Source: an uncultured Gammaproteobacteria bacterium (GTDB lineage: Bacteria; Pseudomonadota; Gammaproteobacteria; Arenicellales; Poriferihabitantaceae). From it: 6,639 bases of DNA. The translations under genes and the position numbers were made by a program. Below, in pieces: positions 6,363 through 6,639 of the stretch (position 1 is the first letter of the stretch; every line of letters begins with the position of its first letter). The DNA lies in NCBI GenBank assembly GCA_938021685.1, contig CALIFM010000310.1, positions 1 through 6,639 of the forward strand, written 5' to 3'. The notes beneath the pieces are model-generated. The model saw only the letters and a list, made by a program, of their open reading frames with translations, had not been told where the DNA came from and searched no databases.

Positions 6363-6639
6363 TTAATACCATTGATCGGGTACGGCGGCTTTTTTGCGGG
6401 CGATAAAATCCAGCAATTGTTCGTTTAGCGCTTCATCCATCGGTGGGCGTTCGTATTGCGCCAACATTGCTTTCCAGCGGCGATTGGCGCGCTGCTCGAT
6501 GTCTTCGCTACCATTTTCTTCCCATTGCTCGAAGGAGTTGGTGTCGGCCAAATCAGATTGGTAATTGGCGGTTTTAAAGTTCTGCATAGTGTGTTCAACG
6601 CCAAAAAAATTCTGCCCCGGCCCTGCTTGGCGAAAGGCG
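6363..6639 (-). CDS. C-terminal part of MttB-family (trimethylamine/betaine-type) methyltransferase, 5' end beyond window
   Basis: The frame ending at 6363 stays open to the right edge, giving 91 residues with no stop. An ATG at 6587 would give only 74 residues, but the codons before it encode the coherent stretch GPGQNFFGVEHTMQNFKTAN, so it is an internal Met. The tail, with NYQSDLADTNSFEQWEENG and DIEQRANRRWKAML, resembles the C-terminus of trimethylamine methyltransferase family proteins (about 480-520 aa). This family moves a methyl group from a trimethylammonium compound to a corrinoid protein. Most bacterial members lack pyrrolysine and many act on glycine betaine or related quaternary amines. 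The active-site region is outside the window, so neither pyrrolysine status nor substrate can be judged. The next gene on this strand is the GcvT-like protein, a plausible partner for passing methyl groups to folate. Confidence 0.82.
   Translation of the reverse strand, partial: AFRQAGPGQNFFGVEHTMQNFKTANYQSDLADTNSFEQWEENGSEDIEQRANRRWKAMLAQYERPPMDEALNEQLLDFIARKKAAVPDQWY

Overview
The window looks like chromosome from a heterotrophic, probably marine Pseudomonadota bacterium. A gammaproteobacterium is my best guess, but alphaproteobacterial (roseobacter-type) relatives of several genes come to mind. The reasons are moderate GC content, compact gene order, a GcvA-type LysR regulator, and a set of methylated-amine / one-carbon catabolic genes typical of such organisms. 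The taxonomic call is inference from protein style, not from a marker gene.

Layout, left to right. (1) Positions 1-2033, minus strand: a large FAD-dependent oxidoreductase fused to a GcvT folate-binding domain (dimethylglycine/sarcosine dehydrogenase superfamily). Its N-terminus is in the window and its C-terminal end runs off the left edge. (2) 2034-2144: a short AT-rich divergent promoter region with an imperfect dyad. (3) 2145-2996, plus strand: a GcvA-like LysR regulator, the only plus-strand gene. (4) 3010-3228, minus: a 72-residue protein resembling the DUF6500 family. (5) 3258-3917, minus: a ChrR-type double-cupin protein lying 29 bp upstream of gene 4, probably its operon partner. (6) 4073-4945, minus: a PhyH-family Fe(II)/2-oxoglutarate dioxygenase. 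(7) 5115-6215, minus: a stand-alone GcvT-family aminomethyltransferase with a strong ribosome binding site, followed by a clear rho-independent terminator at 5066-5090. (8) 6363-6639, minus: the C-terminal 91 residues of an MttB-family (trimethylamine/betaine-type) methyltransferase, whose upstream part runs off the right edge.

Working model (inference). An MttB-like enzyme and the GcvT-like protein could take a methyl group from a quaternary or tertiary amine and pass it to tetrahydrofolate. The FAD/GcvT fusion would oxidatively demethylate a secondary or tertiary N-methyl amino acid (dimethylglycine- or sarcosine-like) and load the carbon on folate as methylene-THF. The LysR protein is the likely local regulator. 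The dioxygenase, bicupin and DUF6500-like protein have no known step in this scheme and are the most open part of the locus. No RNA gene, mobile element, CRISPR array or other transfer signature was seen. No gap between genes exceeds 170 bp.
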